64,000 nucleotides of DNA, taken from the NCBI GenBank assembly GCA_965229685.1, contig OZ245920.1:186001-250000 (forward strand). The letters run 5' to 3'. Origin of the DNA: Pacificispira sp033344895. Its GTDB lineage: Bacteria > Pseudomonadota > Alphaproteobacteria > UBA8366 > Aestuariispiraceae. The translations under genes were made by a program, and so were the position numbers. This document shows positions 61,293 to 64,000 of this stretch, piece by piece (positions within the stretch are counted from its first letter, which is position 1; each line of letters begins with the position of its first letter). Below the pieces are notes generated by a model. It was not told where the DNA came from and searched no databases. It saw nothing but the letters and a program-made list of their open reading frames with translations.

Positions 61293-61442
61293 ATGTCGTT
61301 TCTTAAGGAACTCTGGCGCTTCATGATGGCGCGGAAGAAATTCTGGCTGTTCCCGTTCCTGCTGGTCGTGCTCGTCTTCGGTGGCTTGATCGTGCTGGCC
61401 AAGGGGTCTGCTGTCGCTCCGTTCATCTACACGATCTTCTGA
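61293..61442 (+). CDS. DUF5989 small membrane protein
   Basis: A 49-aa protein (MSFLKELWRFMMARKKFWLF, then one membrane segment PFLLVVLVFGGLIVLAKGSAV, ending PFIYTIF). It matches DUF5989, the small partner between SxtJ and carbamoyltransferase genes. GGGGGAA at 61279-61285 is a good ribosome site. Its function is unknown. The trio is likely one operon. Confidence 0.85.
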   Translation: MSFLKELWRFMMARKKFWLFPFLLVVLVFGGLIVLAKGSAVAPFIYTIF

Positions 61443-61457
61443 TCCGGTCTTCCCGCG

Positions 61458-63293
61458 ATGCTGATCCTCGGGATTTCCGCCTTCTATCACGACAGTGCCG
61501 CGGCCATCCTGAGGGATGGGGAAATTGTCGCCGCGGCGCAGGAGGAGCGGTTTACCCGGGTAAAGCACGATTCCGGCTTTCCGAAGCACGCCGTGACCTA
61601 CTGTCTGGAAGCGGCCGGGGCCAGCCTTGCGGATGTCGACCACGTCGCGTTCTACGACAAGCCATTCATCAAGTTCGAACGGCTGCTGGAAACCTATCTG
61701 GCCATCGCGCCGAAAGGGTTTCGCAGTTTCGCCATGGCCCTGCCGGTCTGGGTCAATGAAAAGCTGTTTCAGAAGAAGCTGCTGCGGGACGAGTTGAAGG
61801 CGATTGGCGGCTTTCTGATGCCGGAGGAGAAGATCCTGTTCTCCGAACACCACCAGTCCCATGCGGCCAGTGCATTCTATCCCTCGCCCTACGAGGAAGC
61901 GGTGGTTCTGACAGCGGACGGGGTCGGCGAATGGGCGACGACCAGCCTGTCGGTCGGACGCGGCAGAAGCCTGGAAATCCTGAAGGAAATCCACTTCCCG
62001 CATTCGATCGGACTTCTGTATTCCGCCTTCACCTATTTCACCGGGTTCAAGGTCAATTCCGGCGAATACAAGGTGATGGGCCTCGCGCCCTATGGCGAGC
62101 CGCGCTATGCCCAGACGATCCTGGACAATCTGATGGATCTGAAGCCGGACGGCAGTTTCCGGCTCAACATGAAGTATTTCGACTATTGCGGGGGGCTGAC
62201 CATGACCTCTCGCAAGTTCGATGAGTTGTTCGGCATGAAACCGCGCGCCGCCGAGGCGCCACTGGATCAGCGTCATATGGACCTGGCCGCGTCGATCCAG
62301 GCGGTGACCGAAGAGGTCATGCTGCGCCTCGCCCGTTCCGCACGAGAACTGACCGGAATTCCGAACTTGTGCCTCGCCGGTGGGGTCGCGCTGAATTGCG
62401 TTGCCAATGGCAAGATCCTGCGCGACGGGTCCTTCGACAACATTTGGGTGCAACCCGCCGCCGGCGATGCCGGCGGGTCCCTGGGGGCGGCGCTGACGGC
62501 GCATCACTGGCATCTGGGCAACGAGCGGAGGATTCCGAACGCTCAGGATTCCATGCGCGGTTCCTATCTGGGCCCGTCCTACGGTCAGGCCGAGATTGAG
62601 GCACGGCTGACCGCTGCCGGGGCGAAGTTCGAAACGCTGTCCGATGACGCGCTGATTGAACAACTGGCCGACGGTCTGTCATCGGAACAGGCGGTGGGCT
62701 GGTTCCAGGGGCGCATGGAATTCGGGCCGCGGGCGCTGGGCGGCCGGTCGATCATTGCCGATCCGCGGTCCCCGGCCATGCAGAAGACCCTGAACCTGAA
62801 GGTCAAATACCGCGAGAGCTTCCGGCCCTTCGCACCGGCGGTGCTGGCAGAAGATGTGTCCGACTGGTTCGACCACGACCGCGAAAGCCCCTATATGCTG
62901 ATGGTCGCCGATGTGCACAAAGACCGCCGCATCGCAATGACGGAGGAGCAGAAGGCGCTGTTCGGCATCGAGAAGCTGAACGTACCGCGCTCCGACATTC
63001 CGGCGGTGACCCATGTCGACTATTCGGCGCGGCTGCAGACCGTGCATCAGGAGACGAATCCGCGGTTTCATGCTCTGATTTCCGCGTTCAAGGAGCGCAC
63101 CGGCTGTCCGATCCTGGTGAACACATCCTTCAACGTCCGTGGCGAACCCATTGTCTGCACGCCGGAAGATGCCTTCCATTGTTTCATGGGCACGGAACTG
63201 GACATGCTTGCCGTCGGCAATTGTCTGCTGCGCAAATCTGATCAGGACCCTTCGCTGAAACGCGACTACAAGGATGCGTTCGAGCTGGACTGA
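61458..63293 (+). CDS. NodU/CmcH-family carbamoyltransferase
   Basis: A 611-aa enzyme. The start MLILGISAFYHDSAAAILRDGEIVAAAQEERFTRVKHD is the family signature. HHQSHAASAFY (metal/phosphate-binding His motif, about residues 136-146), VLTADGVGEW, CLAGGVALNCVANG, FQGRMEFGPRALGGRSIIADPR and the C-terminal VNTSFNVRGEPIV follow. It transfers carbamoyl from carbamoyl phosphate via a carbamoyl-adenylate to a hydroxyl. The substrate is unknown; a sugar of the surface polysaccharide is plausible given the rhamnose genes nearby. It lies 15 bp after the DUF5989 gene. Confidence 0.95.
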   Translation: MLILGISAFYHDSAAAILRDGEIVAAAQEERFTRVKHDSGFPKHAVTYCLEAAGASLADVDHVAFYDKPFIKFERLLETYLAIAPKGFRSFAMALPVWVNEKLFQKKLLRDELKAIGGFLMPEEKILFSEHHQSHAASAFYPSPYEEAVVLTADGVGEWATTSLSVGRGRSLEILKEIHFPHSIGLLYSAFTYFTGFKVNSGEYKVMGLAPYGEPRYAQTILDNLMDLKPDGSFRLNMKYFDYCGGLTMTSRKFDELFGMKPRAAEAPLDQRHMDLAASIQAVTEEVMLRLARSARELTGIPNLCLAGGVALNCVANGKILRDGSFDNIWVQPAAGDAGGSLGAALTAHHWHLGNERRIPNAQDSMRGSYLGPSYGQAEIEARLTAAGAKFETLSDDALIEQLADGLSSEQAVGWFQGRMEFGPRALGGRSIIADPRSPAMQKTLNLKVKYRESFRPFAPAVLAEDVSDWFDHDRESPYMLMVADVHKDRRIAMTEEQKALFGIEKLNVPRSDIPAVTHVDYSARLQTVHQETNPRFHALISAFKERTGCPILVNTSFNVRGEPIVCTPEDAFHCFMGTELDMLAVGNCLLRKSDQDPSLKRDYKDAFELD

Positions 63294-63300
63294 TTCTGCA

Positions 63301-64000
63301 TCAGAACAGCCGCATCCCCCGCGACGTCTTCTTCCATTGCACCAGGCGGGCCTGGGAATTCTCCAGATCGGATTCCGCGACCGAATCCACCAATAGGCTG
63401 AGCGCGAGATTAAGCCCGACCGTCGATTCCAGGAACAGGCCGGTATTGGACGGTGCGTACAAGGCGGAATCCGCGACATCGCGGCTCCAGTGGCAATACT
63501 CGTCGGACAGGACGATGCAGGACCGGCCCTGTTTCTTCGCGAGCTTGGCCAGGCTTTCCGATTCCGCCGCATAGGGCACGACATCGACCAGGACAAGGCA
63601 GGAGGTTTCCGACGCCGGGTCGTTGGGAACCAACCATTCACCCAGCATGCCGTCATGGGGGGACAGGTATTGCACCGACGGCCGGGCAAGCGACAGGCGC
63701 CGGGCGAAATCTTCCGCCAAACCGCGTACCGACTGAAAACCGGTGACGAAGATGCGGTCCGTCTCCGTCAGCATTTTCGCCGCCCGCACCCAATCGGGAC
63801 TGGTCGTCTGATGGAAGATCGCGGCGACGATGGCAGTTTCCGCCTCCATTGTTTTCTCCCAGGCGGGCCGCACGTCACCGCGCGGATCGGGCATCTCACC
63901 GGCGACGGAATAGCGCTGGCGCAGCAATTCCTTCAATTCCTTCATGCCGTTGCAACCTAATCGCCGCAGCAGGCGCCCGACCGTGACTTCTGGCACGCCG
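63301..64000 (-). CDS. MurR/RpiR-family regulator (5' partial)
   Basis: The frame runs off the right edge, so the N-terminus is missing. The visible part begins within the HTH (GVPEVTVGRLLRRLGCNGMKELKELLRQRY), followed by a SIS domain (about 150 residues) with IFVTGFQSVRGLAEDFARRLSLA and VVPYAAESESLAKLAKKQGRSCIVLSD. SIS domains of this family bind phosphosugars. It converges on the carbamoyltransferase gene, 7 bp apart. It may regulate a sugar catabolic gene beyond the window. Confidence 0.88.
   Translation of the reverse strand, partial: GVPEVTVGRLLRRLGCNGMKELKELLRQRYSVAGEMPDPRGDVRPAWEKTMEAETAIVAAIFHQTTSPDWVRAAKMLTETDRIFVTGFQSVRGLAEDFARRLSLARPSVQYLSPHDGMLGEWLVPNDPASETSCLVLVDVVPYAAESESLAKLAKKQGRSCIVLSDEYCHWSRDVADSALYAPSNTGLFLESTVGLNLALSLLVDSVAESDLENSQARLVQWKKTSRGMRLF

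Overview
The window is high-GC alphaproteobacterial DNA, best fitted by a Rhodospirillales-type genome (inference). Support comes from the imuA-imuB-dnaE2 mutasome, an alphaproteobacterial PAS_5 protein, the phage families DUF6127, DUF6362, DUF6441 and DUF6511, and an attachment site in an initiator tRNA-Met of alphaproteobacterial type. I cannot name a genus.

Region 1 (1 to about 31.34 kb) is most of a siphovirus prophage whose left end lies outside the window. An early module (SSB-like protein, SF2 helicase, Cas4/RecB-like nuclease, primase-helicase, RuvC-like resolvase, DUF6362) is followed by a ParB-methylase and small accessory genes. The lambda/HK97-type morphogenesis operon then runs: terminase, portal, protease-capsid fusion, connectors, tail tube, tail chaperone with a -1 frameshift, tape measure, tip proteins including an RCC1 propeller, NlpC/P60 and TipJ. 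A lysis cassette (M15 endolysin and Rz/Rz1 spanins) ends the phage genes.

Region 2 (31.38-47.14 kb) is a six-gene operon on the minus strand. In transcription order it encodes a WYL regulator, an SNF2 helicase with DUF3883, a 1408-aa sacsin-like GHKL ATPase, a DUF1156 DNA methylase, a Swt1-HEPN/DUF499 ATPase and a small PD-(D/E)XK nuclease. It has the look of a large anti-phage defence system and its own promoter and dyad operator. A tyrosine integrase (47.16-48.32 kb), arm-type repeats and a 47-bp 3' fragment of tRNA-fMet (48523-48569) close the element. I see no second tRNA fragment at the phage/defence junction, so the simplest reading is one prophage carrying a defence operon between its lysis genes and its integrase.

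Region 3 (48.57 kb to the end) is host chromosome. It holds an AT-rich SGNH-hydrolase gene, the SOS mutagenesis cassette imuA-imuB-dnaE2, a GNAT acetyltransferase, the dTDP-L-rhamnose operon rfbBACD behind a PAS_5 gene, a divergent SxtJ/DUF5989/carbamoyltransferase cassette with a good sigma-70 promoter, and the 3' part of an RpiR-family regulator. The rhamnose and carbamoyltransferase genes suggest a surface-polysaccharide locus.

Family names come from reading the proteins, not from database searches. Residue positions are hand-counted. GC contrasts are by eye.
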